Positions 18,904 to 28,822 of a stretch of DNA of 64,000 bases are shown here, piece after piece (position 1 is the stretch's first letter; every line of letters starts with the position of its first letter). The notes under the pieces were generated by a model, which worked only from the letters and a program-made list of their open reading frames with translations, had not been told where the DNA came from and made no database searches. Source of the DNA: Streptomyces flaveolus (lineage in GTDB: Bacteria; Actinomycetota; Actinomycetes; Streptomycetales; Streptomycetaceae); assembly GCF_014648815.1 (NCBI RefSeq), contig NZ_BMRV01000002.1, positions 124,001-188,000 of the forward strand. Direction: 5' to 3'. A program made the translations under genes and the position numbers.

Positions 18904-20009
18904 GCTCGGGACGGGAAGCCGCACGGAGGAGCCCCGGGGAGCCCTGGGGCGGCGTACGCCCGTTCTCGATCAAGACCAAGCTGGGCGCACTCGTCGTCAC
19001 CTCGGTGCTGATCACCACCGGCCTGTCGGTGATCGCGGTGCACACCAAGACGGAGCTGCGCTTCATCACGGTCTTCTCGATGATCGCCACACTGCTGATC
19101 ACGCAGTTCGTGGCGCACTCGCTGACCGCCCCGCTGGACGAGATGAACGCCGTGGCCCGGTCCATCTCGCACGGCGACTACACGCGCCGGGTGCGGGAGA
19201 ACCGGCGCGACGAGCTGGGCGACCTGGCCGTCACGATCAACCGCATGGCCGACGACCTGGAGGCCCAGGACCTCCAGCGCAAGGAGCTGGTGGCGAACGT
19301 CTCGCACGAGCTGCGCACCCCCATCGCGGGCCTGCGCGCGGTGCTGGAGAACATCGTCGACGGCGTCACCGAGGCCGACCCGGAGACCATGCGGACCGCC
19401 CTGCGGCAGACGGAGCGGCTCGGCCGGCTGGTCGAGACGCTGCTGGACCTCTCCCGCCTGGACAACGGCGTCGTACCGCTGCGCAAGCGGCGCTTCGAGG
19501 TGTGGCCGTACCTGTCGGGCGTGCTGAAGGAGGCCAACATGGTCGCCTCGGCACGCGCGGGCATCGCTTCCGGATCCGGCAGCCACACGCGTACCGACGT
19601 GCATCTGGCCCTCGACGTGTTCCCGTCCGACCTGACCGCTCACGCCGACCCCGAGCGCATCCACCAGGTCGTCGCCAACCTCATCGACAACGCGGTCAAG
19701 CACAGCCCGCCGCACGGCCGGGTGACGGTCAGGGCGCGGCGCGGGGCGCAGCCGGAATCCCTGGAGCTGGAGGTTCTGGACGAGGGCCCCGGCATTCCGC
19801 GGTCGGAGTGGCGACGGGTGTTCGAGCGGTTCAACCGGGGCTCGGTGTCCCGGCCGCACGGTCCCGGCAGCGACGGCGGCACCGGACTCGGGCTGGCGAT
19901 CGCCCGCTGGGCGGTGGATCTGCACGGCGGCCGGATCGGAGTGGCCGAATCCGAGCGGGGCTGCCGGATTCTCATCACTCTTCCGGGCCTGCCGACGACG
20001 TCGAGTTGA
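18900..20009 (+). CDS. Membrane sensor histidine kinase
   Basis: 369 aa, ATG overlapping the regulator stop. Two membrane segments (about 28-48 and 55-75) enclose almost no extracytoplasmic loop, so the stimulus is probably sensed in or under the membrane. Then HAMP, HisKA with His136 in NVSHELRTP, and HATPase_c with NLIDNAVKHSPP, DEGPGIP and GTGLGLAIARW. It forms an EnvZ/OmpR-type system with the preceding gene. The signal is not known. Confidence 0.95.
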   Translation: MSSGREAARRSPGEPWGGVRPFSIKTKLGALVVTSVLITTGLSVIAVHTKTELRFITVFSMIATLLITQFVAHSLTAPLDEMNAVARSISHGDYTRRVRENRRDELGDLAVTINRMADDLEAQDLQRKELVANVSHELRTPIAGLRAVLENIVDGVTEADPETMRTALRQTERLGRLVETLLDLSRLDNGVVPLRKRRFEVWPYLSGVLKEANMVASARAGIASGSGSHTRTDVHLALDVFPSDLTAHADPERIHQVVANLIDNAVKHSPPHGRVTVRARRGAQPESLELEVLDEGPGIPRSEWRRVFERFNRGSVSRPHGPGSDGGTGLGLAIARWAVDLHGGRIGVAESERGCRILITLPGLPTTSS

Positions 20010-20290
20010 CGTAGGGTTCGAAGCGGAGCACCAAGATCCACGAGCGTTCGCGCTGACGGACACGTGTGATCAGGCACAGGCCCGCGAATTCTTCGCGCAG
20101 GGCCGCGGTCTCCCCTTCCCAAGCGCAACAGAACCTCGCTTGTTTCCCGCCATTTCCAGCGCCGAAACACGGTCTGCAATGTGACTTACGCGACGTTGAA
20201 CGGGCCCGGTCTGACCTTCCGGTCCGGGGAGGCGTAGCCTTGATTCCCGCTGTCCACCACCTTGTGAAGCGGAAGAGGGCGGTTCTCGCC

Positions 20291-23200
20291 GTGTCGCCAC
20301 AGTCCCCCAGTAACTCGAGCATCTCGACCGACACCGACCAAGCGGGCAAGAACCCCGCTGCCGCGTTCGGTGCCAACGAATGGCTCGTCGACGAGATCTA
20401 TCAGCAGTACCTCCAGGACCCGAATTCCGTGGACCGAGCCTGGTGGGACTTCTTCGCCGACTACAAGCCAGGGGCGGCCGCCGCCCAGGCGGCTTCCGGC
20501 TCCGCGACGACCACGGGCACGAGCGCGCCGCAGGCCGCCCCGGCGCCCCAGGCGCAGACTCCCGCCCCGGCCGCTCCCGCGCAGCCCGCCCCGGCCCCGG
20601 CTCCGGCGGCTCCCCAGCCGGCCGCCGCCCCCGCGAAGCCGGCCGCCCAGCCCGCGGCCGCGGCTCCCGCCGCCCCCGCCGCTCCGGCCGCGAAGCCGCA
20701 GGCGAAGGCCGAGCCCGCCAAGGAGGCCCCCGAGGGCCCCGAGCTGGTGACGCTGCGCGGCCCGGCCGCCGCGGTCGCCAAGAACATGAACGCCTCGCTG
20801 GAGCTGCCCACGGCCACGTCCGTGCGCGCGGTCCCGGTGAAGCTGCTGTTCGACAACCGCATCGTCATCAACAACCACCTCAAGCGCGCCCGGGGCGGGA
20901 AGATCTCCTTCACGCACCTGATCGGCTACGCGATGGTGCAGGCCATCAAGGCCATGCCGACGATGAACTACGCGTTCGGCGAGAAGGACGGCAAGCCGAC
21001 CCTCGTCAAGCCGGCGCACGTCAACCTCGGCCTGGCCATCGACCTGGTGAAGCCCAACGGCGACCGCCAGCTCGTCGTGGCCGCCATCAAGAAGGCCGAG
21101 ACGCTGAACTTCTTCGAGTTCTGGCAGGCCTACGAGGACATCGTCCGCCGCGCCCGCGACGGCAAGCTGACGATGGACGACTTCACCGGCGTCACCGTCT
21201 CGCTGACCAACCCCGGCGGCCTCGGCACCGTCCACTCCGTGCCGCGTCTGATGCCCGGCCAGTCGGTCATCATGGGCGTCGGCTCCATGGACTACCCGGC
21301 GGAGTTCCAGGGCACCAGCCAGGACACCCTGAACAAGCTCGGCATCTCGAAGGTCATGACGCTCACGTCGACCTACGACCACCGGGTCATCCAGGGCGCC
21401 GCCTCCGGCGAGTTCCTGCGCCAGGTCGCCAACCTGCTCCTCGGCGAGAACGGCTTCTACGACGAGATCTTCGAGGCGCTGCGCATCCCCTACGAGCCGG
21501 TCCGCTGGCTCAAGGACATCGACGCCTCCCACGACGACGACGTCACCAAGGCCGCCCGCGTCTTCGAGCTGATCCACTCCTACCGGGTCCGCGGCCACGT
21601 CATGGCCGACACCGACCCGCTGGAGTACCAGCAGCGCAAGCACCCCGACCTGGACATCACCGAGCACGGGCTCACCCTGTGGGACCTGGAGCGCGAGTTC
21701 GCCGTCGGCGGCTTCGCCGGCAAGTCGATGATGAAGCTGCGCGACATCCTCGGCGTCCTGCGCGACTCGTACTGCCGCACCACCGGCATCGAGTTCATGC
21801 ACATCCAGGACCCGAAGCAGCGCAAGTGGATCCAGGACCGCGTGGAGCGCGCCCACTCCAAGCTGGAGCGCGAGGAGCAGCTGCGCATCCTGCGCCGGCT
21901 GAACGCGGCGGAGGCCTTCGAGACCTTCCTGCAGACCAAGTACGTCGGCCAGAAGCGGTTCTCCCTGGAGGGCGGCGAGTCCGTCATCCCGCTGCTCGAC
22001 GCCGTGCTGGACTCGGCCGCCGAGTCCCGCCTCGACGAGGTCGTCATCGGCATGGCCCACCGCGGCCGGCTGAACGTGCTGGCCAACGTGGTCGGCAAGT
22101 CGTACGCGCAGATCTTCCGCGAGTTCGAGGGCAACCTCGACCCGAAGTCGATGCACGGCTCCGGCGACGTGAAGTACCACCTGGGCGCCGAGGGCACCTT
22201 CACCGGCCTGGACGGCGACCAGATCCGCGTCTCGCTGGTGGCCAACCCCTCGCACCTGGAGGCGGTGGACCCGGTCCTGGAGGGCGTCGCGCGCGCCAAG
22301 CAGGACATCATCAACAAGGGCGGCACGGACTTCACCGTCCTGCCGGTGGCGATCCACGGCGACGCGGCCTTCGCGGGCCAGGGCGTGGTGGCCGAGACCC
22401 TGAACATGTCGCAGCTGCGGGGCTACCGCACCGGCGGCACGGTCCACATCGTCATCAACAACCAGGTCGGCTTCACCGCGGCCCCCGAGTCCTCGCGTTC
22501 CTCCATGTACGCGACGGACGTGGCCCGCATGATCGAGGCCCCGATCTTCCACGTGAACGGCGACGACCCGGAGGCCGTCGTGCGCGTCGCGCGCCTGGCC
22601 TTCGAGTTCCGCCAGGCGTTCAACAAGGACGTGGTGATCGACCTCATCTGCTACCGCCGCCGCGGTCACAACGAGTCCGACAACCCGGCCTTCACCCAGC
22701 CGCTGATGTACGACCTGATCGACCGCAAGCGCTCGGTGCGCAAGCTGTACACCGAGTCCCTGATCGGCCGTGGCGACATCACCCTGGAAGAGGCCGAGCA
22801 GGCGCTCCAGGACTACCAGGGCCAGCTGGAGAAGGTCTTCACCGAGGTCCGCGAGGCCACCTCGCAGCCCTCGGCCGCCGCGCCCACCGACCCGCAGGCC
22901 GAGTTCCCGGTCTCCGTGAACACCGCGGTCACCGCCGAGGTCGTCAAGCGGATCGCCGAGTCGCAGGTCAACATCCCCGACCACATCACCGTCCACCCGC
23001 GCCTGCTGCCGCAGCTGCAGCGCCGGGCGGCGATGGTCGAGGACGGCACGATCGACTGGGGCATGGGCGAGACCCTCGCCGTCGGCTCCCTCCTGCTGGA
23101 GGGCGTGCCGGTGCGCCTGGCCGGCCAGGACTCGCAGCGCGGCACCTTCGGCCAGCGCCACGCGGTCATCATCGACCGCGAGACGGGCGACGAGTTCACG

Positions 23201-24100
23201 CCGCTGCTGTACCTGGCCGACGAGCAGGCCCGGTACAACGTCTACAACTCCCTGCTGTCCGAGTACGCGGCGATGGGCTTCGAGTACGGCTACTCGCTGG
23301 CCCGCCCCGACGCGCTCGTGCTGTGGGAGGCGCAGTTCGGCGACTTCGTCAACGGCGCGCAGACGGTCGTGGACGAGTTCATCTCGTCGGCGGAGCAGAA
23401 GTGGAACCAGACCTCCGGTGTGGTCCTCCTCCTCCCCCACGGCTACGAGGGCCAGGGCCCGGACCACTCCTCGGCCCGCCCGGAGCGCTTCCTCCAGCTG
23501 TGCGCGCAGAACAACATGACGGTCGCGATGCCGACCTCGCCGGCGAACTACTTCCACCTCCTGCGGTGGCAGGTGCACAACCCGCACCACAAGCCGCTGG
23601 TCGTCTTCACCCCGAAGTCGATGCTGCGCCTGAAGGCGGCGGCGTCGAAGGCGGAGGAGTTCACGACGGGCCGCTTCCAGCCGGTCATCGGCGACGACTC
23701 GGTCGACCCGACCGCGGTCAAGAAGGTCGTCTTCACCGCCGGCAAGGTCTACTACGACCTCGAGGCCGAGCGGAAGAAGCGCGGCGTCACGGACACGGCC
23801 ATCATCCGCATCGAGCGCCTGTACCCGCTGCCGGGTGCCGAGCTCCAGGCGGAGATCGCCAAGTACCCGAACGCCGAGAAGTACCTGTGGGCCCAGGAAG
23901 AGCCGGCGAACCAGGGTGCCTGGCCGTTCATCGCGCTCAACCTGATCGACCACCTGGACCTGGCGGTCGGCGCCGACGTCCCGCACGGCGAGCGCCTGCG
24001 GCGTATCTCGCGCCCGCACAGCTCGTCCCCGGCCGTCGGTTCCGCGAAGCGGCACCAGGCCGAGCAGGAGCAGCTGGTGCGTGAGGTGTTCGAGGCCTGA
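20291..24100 (+). CDS. kgd: Fused 2-oxoglutarate dehydrogenase E1/E2 (Kgd type)
   Basis: 1269 aa from GTG 20291. The actinobacterial fusion is clear: N-terminal E1 segment ([20 protein letters not shown]), an Ala/Pro-rich linker of about 80 residues, an E2 succinyltransferase core ending in the [15 protein letters not shown] motif, then the thiamin-diphosphate E1 domains ([49 protein letters not shown]). It converts 2-oxoglutarate to succinyl-CoA (or semialdehyde in the absence of partners) in the TCA cycle, using lipoyl E2 and E3 encoded elsewhere. The family lacks its own lipoyl domain, as here. A strong terminator follows. Confidence 0.97.
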   Translation: MSPQSPSNSSISTDTDQAGKNPAAAFGANEWLVDEIYQQYLQDPNSVDRAWWDFFADYKPGAAAAQAASGSATTTGTSAPQAAPAPQAQTPAPAAPAQPAPAPAPAAPQPAAAPAKPAAQPAAAAPAAPAAPAAKPQAKAEPAKEAPEGPELVTLRGPAAAVAKNMNASLELPTATSVRAVPVKLLFDNRIVINNHLKRARGGKISFTHLIGYAMVQAIKAMPTMNYAFGEKDGKPTLVKPAHVNLGLAIDLVKPNGDRQLVVAAIKKAETLNFFEFWQAYEDIVRRARDGKLTMDDFTGVTVSLTNPGGLGTVHSVPRLMPGQSVIMGVGSMDYPAEFQGTSQDTLNKLGISKVMTLTSTYDHRVIQGAASGEFLRQVANLLLGENGFYDEIFEALRIPYEPVRWLKDIDASHDDDVTKAARVFELIHSYRVRGHVMADTDPLEYQQRKHPDLDITEHGLTLWDLEREFAVGGFAGKSMMKLRDILGVLRDSYCRTTGIEFMHIQDPKQRKWIQDRVERAHSKLEREEQLRILRRLNAAEAFETFLQTKYVGQKRFSLEGGESVIPLLDAVLDSAAESRLDEVVIGMAHRGRLNVLANVVGKSYAQIFREFEGNLDPKSMHGSGDVKYHLGAEGTFTGLDGDQIRVSLVANPSHLEAVDPVLEGVARAKQDIINKGGTDFTVLPVAIHGDAAFAGQGVVAETLNMSQLRGYRTGGTVHIVINNQVGFTAAPESSRSSMYATDVARMIEAPIFHVNGDDPEAVVRVARLAFEFRQAFNKDVVIDLICYRRRGHNESDNPAFTQPLMYDLIDRKRSVRKLYTESLIGRGDITLEEAEQALQDYQGQLEKVFTEVREATSQPSAAAPTDPQAEFPVSVNTAVTAEVVKRIAESQVNIPDHITVHPRLLPQLQRRAAMVEDGTIDWGMGETLAVGSLLLEGVPVRLAGQDSQRGTFGQRHAVIIDRETGDEFTPLLYLADEQARYNVYNSLLSEYAAMGFEYGYSLARPDALVLWEAQFGDFVNGAQTVVDEFISSAEQKWNQTSGVVLLLPHGYEGQGPDHSSARPERFLQLCAQNNMTVAMPTSPANYFHLLRWQVHNPHHKPLVVFTPKSMLRLKAAASKAEEFTTGRFQPVIGDDSVDPTAVKKVVFTAGKVYYDLEAERKKRGVTDTAIIRIERLYPLPGAELQAEIAKYPNAEKYLWAQEEPANQGAWPFIALNLIDHLDLAVGADVPHGERLRRISRPHSSSPAVGSAKRHQAEQEQLVREVFEA

Positions 24101-24120
24101 GCCTCGTACGGCCTGAGATG

Positions 24121-24159
24121 AAGGGCGCGGCCCCCGGTGCCTCCGGGGGCCGCGCCCTT
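24121..24159 (+). terminator. Terminator of kgd
   Basis: Perfect 17-bp stem (AAGGGCGCGGCCCCCGG) with a 5-nt loop, 20 bp after the kgd stop. There is no long U run; stem strength is typical of Streptomyces terminators. Confidence 0.85.
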
Positions 24160-24273
24160 CGTCATGGGCCCAGGCCGGGCCCGGGGACGCGGAGCTCGCC
24201 CTCCGGGCGCGGGCGCATAACCTTGACGGGTAGGACCCGAGGCCCCAGGCGGCCCATCCCCAGGAGAGCACCT

Positions 24274-24456
24274 GTGTACTTCACCGATCGAGGCATCGAG
24301 GAACTGGAGAAGCGGCGCGGCGAGGAGGAGGTCACCTTCGAGTGGCTCGCCGAGCAGCTGCGGACGTTCGTCGACCTGAACCCGGACTTCGAGGTGCCGG
24401 TGGAGCGGCTGGCCACGTGGCTGGCGCGGCTGGACGACGAGGACGAGGACGAGTAG
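24274..24456 (+). CDS. Small conserved acidic protein (DUF6104-like)
   Basis: 60 aa from a GTG start with CAGGAGA 7 bp upstream. The sequence begins MYFTDRGIEELEKRRGEEEV and ends in an acidic DDEDEDE tail, with a predicted pair of helices. Very similar short proteins are widespread and strongly conserved in Streptomyces; I associate them with DUF6104. No function is known. It stands alone between the kgd terminator and the DUF4097 gene. Confidence 0.8.
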   Translation: MYFTDRGIEELEKRRGEEEVTFEWLAEQLRTFVDLNPDFEVPVERLATWLARLDDEDEDE

Positions 24457-24563
24457 GAACGCCCGTCTTTTACTGCCGATCTCGCGCGGGGTGCCGGTCA
24501 CGGCACCCCGTTCGGCATGTCCTGGGGCCTTCTTCGACCCCACGCACCACACGAACAGGTGTC

Positions 24564-24592
24564 TTGACTTCCGACCACCACGATATATCGTG
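24564..24592 (+). promoter_or_regulatory. Promoter and palindromic operator of DUF4097-padR
   Basis: TTGACT at 24564-24569 is a good -35. About 16 bp downstream a perfect 14-bp palindrome, CACGATATATCGTG (24579-24592), covers the likely -10 (TATCGT). An AT-only core in such GC-rich DNA is striking. A repressor bound there would block RNA polymerase, and the PadR protein encoded two genes on is the obvious candidate. A degenerate half (GCGATATGGCG) follows at about 24607-24617. Confidence 0.7.
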
Positions 24593-24639
24593 AATGGCGA
24601 GGGACGCGATATGGCGCGTTCGGTCGGGAGGTCTTCACC

Positions 24640-25590
24640 ATGTCCGAGTGGTCCGTCGCGGAGCCCAGGAAGCTCTCCTTCGACGAGTCCGTGAGCGAGC
24701 TCCACGTACGCATCGTCAACGGAACGGTGAACGTCGTGGGCACGGACGAGGGTTCCGCCAGACTGGAAGTGTCCGAGATCGATGGCCCGCCCCTGATCGT
24801 CACCCACCGGGACGGCACCCTCACCGTGGCCTACGAGGACCTGCCCTGGAAGGGTTTCCTGAAGTGGCTGGACCGCAAGGGCTGGCGCCGCAGCGCGGTG
24901 GTCTCCCTGGCCGTCCCCACCCGCACCCGCGTGGAGGTGGGCGTCGTCGGCGCCGCGGCCGTGGTCTCCGGGATCGACGCGGGCACCGAGGTGAGGGGTG
25001 TGTCCGGGGACACCACCCTGGTGGGCCTCGCCGGACCGGTCCGCGCGGACACGGTCGCCGGGAATCTGGAGGCCCAGGCCCTCACCGGGGACCTGCGCTT
25101 CAACTCCGTCTCCGGGGACCTGACCGTGGTGGAGGCGGGTTCGTCCGTCAAGGCGGACTCGGTGAGCGGTTCGATGATCGTCGACCTCGACGCGGCCGAC
25201 GGACCCACCGACATCAGTCTCACCAGCGTCTCGGGCGAGATCGCCATCCGGCTGCCCCAGCCGGCCGACGCCGAGGTGGAGGCCAACACCGCGAGCGGCA
25301 CGGTCTCCAGCGCCTTCGAGGACCTCCGGGTGACCGGCCAGTGGGGCGCCAAGCGGATCACCGGCCGGCTCGGCGCGGGCAACGGCCGGCTGAGGGCCAC
25401 GACCGTCTCCGGCTCGATCGCGCTGCTGCGCCGGCCGCCCGTGGAGGACACACCGTGGGAGCCGGAGCCGGAGGACACCGGACCGGGGCACGGCACACGG
25501 GGCGACTCGGGGGACAATTCCGCTTCCGGCCGGAACGACGGCGTCACCGACGCCCCGGCCGACGGCACGACCGACAAGAAGGTGCTCTGA
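24640..25590 (+). CDS. DUF4097 beta-helix protein
   Basis: 316 aa, no signal peptide. After a short N-terminal domain the sequence is a run of SVSGD / DTVAG / TVSGSI turns repeated about every 20 residues (roughly 110-265), the signature of the DUF4097 (YvlB-like) right-handed beta-helix or beta-solenoid. The C-terminal 45 residues are acidic and disordered. The padR gene begins 1 bp after its stop, so they form one operon behind the palindromic operator. In Firmicutes such proteins occur with envelope-stress and PspC-type genes; a role at the membrane here is inference. Confidence 0.85.
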   Translation: MSEWSVAEPRKLSFDESVSELHVRIVNGTVNVVGTDEGSARLEVSEIDGPPLIVTHRDGTLTVAYEDLPWKGFLKWLDRKGWRRSAVVSLAVPTRTRVEVGVVGAAAVVSGIDAGTEVRGVSGDTTLVGLAGPVRADTVAGNLEAQALTGDLRFNSVSGDLTVVEAGSSVKADSVSGSMIVDLDAADGPTDISLTSVSGEIAIRLPQPADAEVEANTASGTVSSAFEDLRVTGQWGAKRITGRLGAGNGRLRATTVSGSIALLRRPPVEDTPWEPEPEDTGPGHGTRGDSGDNSASGRNDGVTDAPADGTTDKKVL

Positions 25591-25591
25591 C

Positions 25592-26647
25592 ATGCCCCCC
25601 GTCTTCGCCCACGGCCGCCTCCGCCTGTACCTCCTGAAGCTGCTCGACGAGGCCCCGCGCCACGGCTACGAGGTGATCCGCCTCCTCGAGGAGCGCTTCC
25701 AGGGCCTGTACGCGCCGTCGGCGGGCACGGTGTACCCGCGCCTGGCCAAGCTGGAGGCGGAGGGCCTGGTCACCCACACCACCGAAGGCGGCCGCAAGGT
25801 GTACGCCATCACCGACGCGGGCCGCGCCGAGCTGGCCGACCGCAGCGGCGAGCTGGCCGACCTGGAGCTGGAGATCCGCGACTCGGTCGCCGAGCTCGCG
25901 GCCGAGATCCGGGCCGATGTGCGCGGCGCGGCCGGTGATCTGCGCCGGGAGATGCGGGCGGCGGCCGGTGAGGCCCGCCGGGGCACCGGCACGGGCCCCC
26001 GGGCCGAAGGAACGGGGGACCTCGGCGACAGCGCGGACCTCGGGGACAAGGAGGCCTGGCGCGCCGCCAAGGAGGAGATGCGCCGGGTCAAGCAGGAGTG
26101 GAAGGAGCAGGCCCGCCGCGCCAAGGACGAGAGCCGCCGGGCCCGTGACGAGGCCCAGCGGGCCCGGCGCCAGGCCAAGGAAGCGCAGGAGCGGGCCCGT
26201 GCCCAGGCGCAGGAGGAGGTGCAGCGCATCGCCCAGCGGGTGCAGGAGCAGATGCAGGACCACTTCTCGCGGGGCGACTGGCCGACGGGACTGCGCGAGG
26301 GCCTGGGCGAACTGGTCAAGGAGGTCGGCGAGTTCGGGAAGGACCTCGGCAGGGACTGGGGGTTCGGCCGCACCGACACCGGTACGTCCGCCCCCCGGCC
26401 GGAATACTCCCGTGCCCCCGAGGACTTTCCGGCGGGGTACGAGCCGGCCTGGGCCCACGAGGACACCGCGGAGTCCACCGGTGACCCGGCCCGCGACCTG
26501 GACCGGTTGCTGGACCGCTTCCGGGACGACATCCGTGACGCCGCCCGCGACCACGGCGTCACGGCCGACCAGCTCCGCGACGCCCGCCGCGAGCTGTCCA
26601 CCGCGGCCGCCCACATCGGGGCGATACTGCGGACACCTGAGGCCTGA
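25592..26647 (+). CDS. PadR-family regulator with long charged coiled coil
   Basis: 351 aa, about three times the minimal PadR length. The winged helix is N-terminal (LRLYLLKLLDEAPRHGYEVI, then YAPSAGTVYPRLAKLEAEGLV). Residues about 80-215 form an unusually long Arg/Glu/Ala-rich helix (RRAKDESRRARDEAQRARRQ), likely a rigid coiled coil, followed by a disordered part and a short C-terminal helical domain. Standard PadR proteins dimerise through one or two helices, so this extension is an addition. It probably represses its own operon via the 24579-24592 palindrome. Confidence 0.9.
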   Translation: MPPVFAHGRLRLYLLKLLDEAPRHGYEVIRLLEERFQGLYAPSAGTVYPRLAKLEAEGLVTHTTEGGRKVYAITDAGRAELADRSGELADLELEIRDSVAELAAEIRADVRGAAGDLRREMRAAAGEARRGTGTGPRAEGTGDLGDSADLGDKEAWRAAKEEMRRVKQEWKEQARRAKDESRRARDEAQRARRQAKEAQERARAQAQEEVQRIAQRVQEQMQDHFSRGDWPTGLREGLGELVKEVGEFGKDLGRDWGFGRTDTGTSAPRPEYSRAPEDFPAGYEPAWAHEDTAESTGDPARDLDRLLDRFRDDIRDAARDHGVTADQLRDARRELSTAAAHIGAILRTPEA

Positions 26648-26709
26648 ACCCCCGGTGCGGGCAGGGGCTGCGCCACCCCTTCCCGCGCCGCAGGGCCCGT
26701 CCGTCCGGG

Positions 26710-27270
26710 TCAGGCGCAGGCCTCCCCCGGGCCGCCGAGCACCCGGGTCAGCGAGTCGTGGGTCACGCCGTGGTCGGCGAGCACCTCGGCGGGCACTCCC
26801 GGGCGGACGGTGAGGGCGAGCAGCAGGTGCTCGTCCCCGATGTACCGTTCACGCCGGGCGAGGGCCATCCGCAGGGACTTCTCCAGGACGTCCTTGGCGT
26901 CCCTGCCGAAGCCGGGACGCCCCGACCGTGAGCGCCGGCCCGACCGACCGCCGGACATGGCGCCGACGCCGTGGGTCTCCTCCACCCGGGCGACGACCTC
27001 CGTGACATCGATGCCCAGCCCGGCGAGGGCATCGGCCTCGGCCTGCGAGAGACCGGCGCGCCGCCGCGCCTCCTCCAGGGCCCGGCGCACCGACTCCCGG
27101 CCCTCGCCTCCCCCGAGCGCCGTCAGCGCGAAGGAGGCACGGCTCCCCTCACGGTCCAGCAGGGCGAGCAGCAGGTGCTCGGCGCCGACGCTCCCCGCCC
27201 GTGTCCGTTCGGCGTGCTCGACGGCGCCCTGGACCACGGCGCGGGCGTTCTTCGTGAACCGCTCGAACAT
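26710..27270 (-). CDS. Stand-alone Clp N-domain protein
   Basis: 186 aa from ATG 27270 with GGAGG upstream. It consists of two Clp_N repeats: MFERFTKNARAVVQGAVEHAERTRAGSVGAEHLLLALL in the first and SLRMALARRERYIGDEHLLLALTVRPG in the second, joined by a Gly/Arg/Ser-rich linker. There is no AAA+ module, so it is not an unfoldase. It resembles the ClpC N-terminal domain that receives substrates and adaptors, and mycobacterial ClpC2. It shares one base (TGATG) with the upstream HTH gene, implying a coupled pair. Confidence 0.88.
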   Translation of the reverse strand: MFERFTKNARAVVQGAVEHAERTRAGSVGAEHLLLALLDREGSRASFALTALGGGEGRESVRRALEEARRRAGLSQAEADALAGLGIDVTEVVARVEETHGVGAMSGGRSGRRSRSGRPGFGRDAKDVLEKSLRMALARRERYIGDEHLLLALTVRPGVPAEVLADHGVTHDSLTRVLGGPGEACA

Positions 27271-27479
27271 CAATGCCTCCCGTACTTCTTGTGCACGGCC
27301 TGCCTGCTGACCCCGAGTTCCGTGGCGATCTCCTGCCACGACCAGCCCTGATTGCGCGCGCTGCGCACCTGCACCGCCTCCAGTTGCTCCAGCAGCCGTC
27401 GCAGTGCGGCGACGGCCCGCAGCCCGACCCGCGGGTCGCGGTCGCCCGCACGCGCGGCGAGATCCGTTGCTTCGCTCAT
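27270..27479 (-). CDS. Small helix-turn-helix DNA-binding protein
   Basis: 69 aa. An N-terminal helix bundle (DPRVGLRAVAALRRLLEQLEAVQV) is followed by a sigma-region-4-like HTH (ARNQGWSWQEIATELGVSRQAVHKKYG). There is no effector domain. It is translationally coupled to the Clp_N protein, and two perfect inverted repeats lie immediately upstream of its start. The simplest reading is an autorepressor whose sensor is the separate Clp_N partner. Confidence 0.87.
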   Translation of the reverse strand: MSEATDLAARAGDRDPRVGLRAVAALRRLLEQLEAVQVRSARNQGWSWQEIATELGVSRQAVHKKYGRH

Positions 27480-27482
27480 GCA

Positions 27483-27525
27483 GTCAACTTAGGTTGACAG
27501 GACGGCCCCGTCAACCCCAGTTGAC
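27483..27525 (-). promoter_or_regulatory. Two perfect GTCAAC-N4-GTTGAC operators
   Basis: GTCAAC-TTAG-GTTGAC at 27483-27498 and GTCAAC-CCCA-GTTGAC at 27510-27525 are identical perfect palindromes apart from the spacer, 27 bp centre to centre. The first ends 3 bp from the HTH start codon. They overlap the expected promoter of the HTH/Clp_N operon; each arm also contains a TTGAC that could serve as a -35. Confidence 0.85.
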
Positions 27526-27607
27526 GACTGGATCCGGGGGGCGGGACAGCGAACGGCGGGCCCGGAGGAACCGGACCCGCCGCGGACGCTCGGGAGGAAG
27601 GGTGGGC

Positions 27608-28573
27608 TCAGGAGGCGGTGAGCACGATCTTGCCGAACAGCTCGCCGGACGCCATCCGCTCGAAGCCCTCCCGGGCCCGGTCCAGCGGAAGCACCTCGTC
27701 GATGACCGGACGAACGCCGGTGGCGGCGCAGAAGGAGAGGAGGTCCTCCAGCTCGTCCTTGGTGCCCATCGTGGAGCCGACGACCTTGAGCTCCAGGAAG
27801 AAGATCCGGGTCAGCTCGGCATGGGAGGGCCGGTCGCCGCTGGTGGCGCCGGAGATGACGAGCGTGCCCCCGGGCCGCAGCGACTTCACCGAGTGGGACC
27901 AGGTCGCGGCACCCACGGTCTCGATGACGGCGTCGACCCGCTGCGGCAGCCGCGCGCCCGGCTCCACGGCCTCCACCGCGCCCAGTTCCAGGGCCCGCTT
28001 CCGCTTGGCCTCGTCCCGGCTGGTGGCGAAGACCCGCAGCCCCGCGGCCTTGCCGAGCACGATCGCGGCCGTGGCGACCCCGCCGCCGGCGCCCTGCACC
28101 AGCACCGAGTCACCGGGACGCACCCCGGCGTTGGTGAACAGCATCCGGTAGGCCGTCAGCCAGGCGGTCGGCAGACAGGCGGCCTCCTCGAAGGAGAGCT
28201 CCTTCGGCTTGGGCAGGACGTTCCAGGTCGGCACGGCGACCTGCTCGGCGAACGTCCCCGGGTAACGCTCGGTGAGGATGGAGCGGGGCTCCTGGGGCCC
28301 GACGCCGTGGCCGGTCTGGCCGATCACGGAGTGCAGGACGACCTCGTTGCCGTCGGCGTCGACACCGGCGGCGTCACAGCCGAGGATCATCGGCAGCCGG
28401 TCCTCCGGGAGGCCGACACCACGCAGGGACCACAGGTCGTGGTGATTGAGGGAAGCGGCCCGCACATCGACGACACTCCAGCCGGGACGGGCCTCGGGGG
28501 CCGGACGCTCCCCCAACTCCAGACCGTTCAGCGGCTGGTCGCGGTCGATTCGGGCGGCGTAGGCAGCGAACAT
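27608..28573 (-). CDS. MDR-family NAD(P)H:quinone oxidoreductase-like protein
   Basis: 321 aa from ATG 28573. GroES-like N-terminal domain (SLNHHDLWSLRGVG, ILGCDAAGV) and a Rossmann domain with VLVQGAGGGVATAAIVLGKAAG. The catalytic zinc ligands of classical alcohol dehydrogenases are only partly kept, which points to the quinone-oxidoreductase or crotonyl-reductase-like side of the family. It is the last gene before a long gap that contains a dispersed repeat. The natural substrate is unknown. Confidence 0.88.
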   Translation of the reverse strand: MFAAYAARIDRDQPLNGLELGERPAPEARPGWSVVDVRAASLNHHDLWSLRGVGLPEDRLPMILGCDAAGVDADGNEVVLHSVIGQTGHGVGPQEPRSILTERYPGTFAEQVAVPTWNVLPKPKELSFEEAACLPTAWLTAYRMLFTNAGVRPGDSVLVQGAGGGVATAAIVLGKAAGLRVFATSRDEAKRKRALELGAVEAVEPGARLPQRVDAVIETVGAATWSHSVKSLRPGGTLVISGATSGDRPSHAELTRIFFLELKVVGSTMGTKDELEDLLSFCAATGVRPVIDEVLPLDRAREGFERMASGELFGKIVLTAS

Positions 28574-28654
28574 GACCTTGACGATAGATTCCGCACCCGC
28601 CATCCGAAACCGCACGCCCGTGTGACACACACCCTCTTGCCACGGAACCACCAC

Positions 28655-28720
28655 AGCTGCGGGCAGGAGTGCCACTGGGGCGGCACGGGTGGGCGCAGCG
28701 GCACCCCGCGACGCCGGGCA
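28655..28720. repeat. Dispersed intergenic repeat, copy B
   Basis: This is the partner of the repeat at 3525-3600, with the hairpin arm changed to GTGCCAC-TGGG-GCGGCAC. On the minus-strand RNA the change gives a G-U pair, so the fold is kept in the direction of the flanking genes. It lies between the start of the oxidoreductase gene and the malic enzyme terminator. Confidence 0.75.
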
Positions 28721-28822
28721 GCGCACCCACCCTCCACCGAGCCGACCCCGCCAACCCCACGCCGGCCCGGTCGGCCGGCCCCTTCCCACCCCACCCAGCA
28801 CCCAAGCCCTGCCCGAACAGCA

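Noticed and set aside
20510..20720. Ala/Pro-rich repetitive stretch as a possible inserted element
   Set aside because: It is in frame inside kgd and is the usual flexible linker between the E1 N-terminal segment and the E2 core.
20186..24271. A 1361-codon open frame on the minus strand opposite kgd
   Set aside because: This is a shadow of the GC-rich kgd gene. kgd shows all catalytic motifs; the antisense product shows none.
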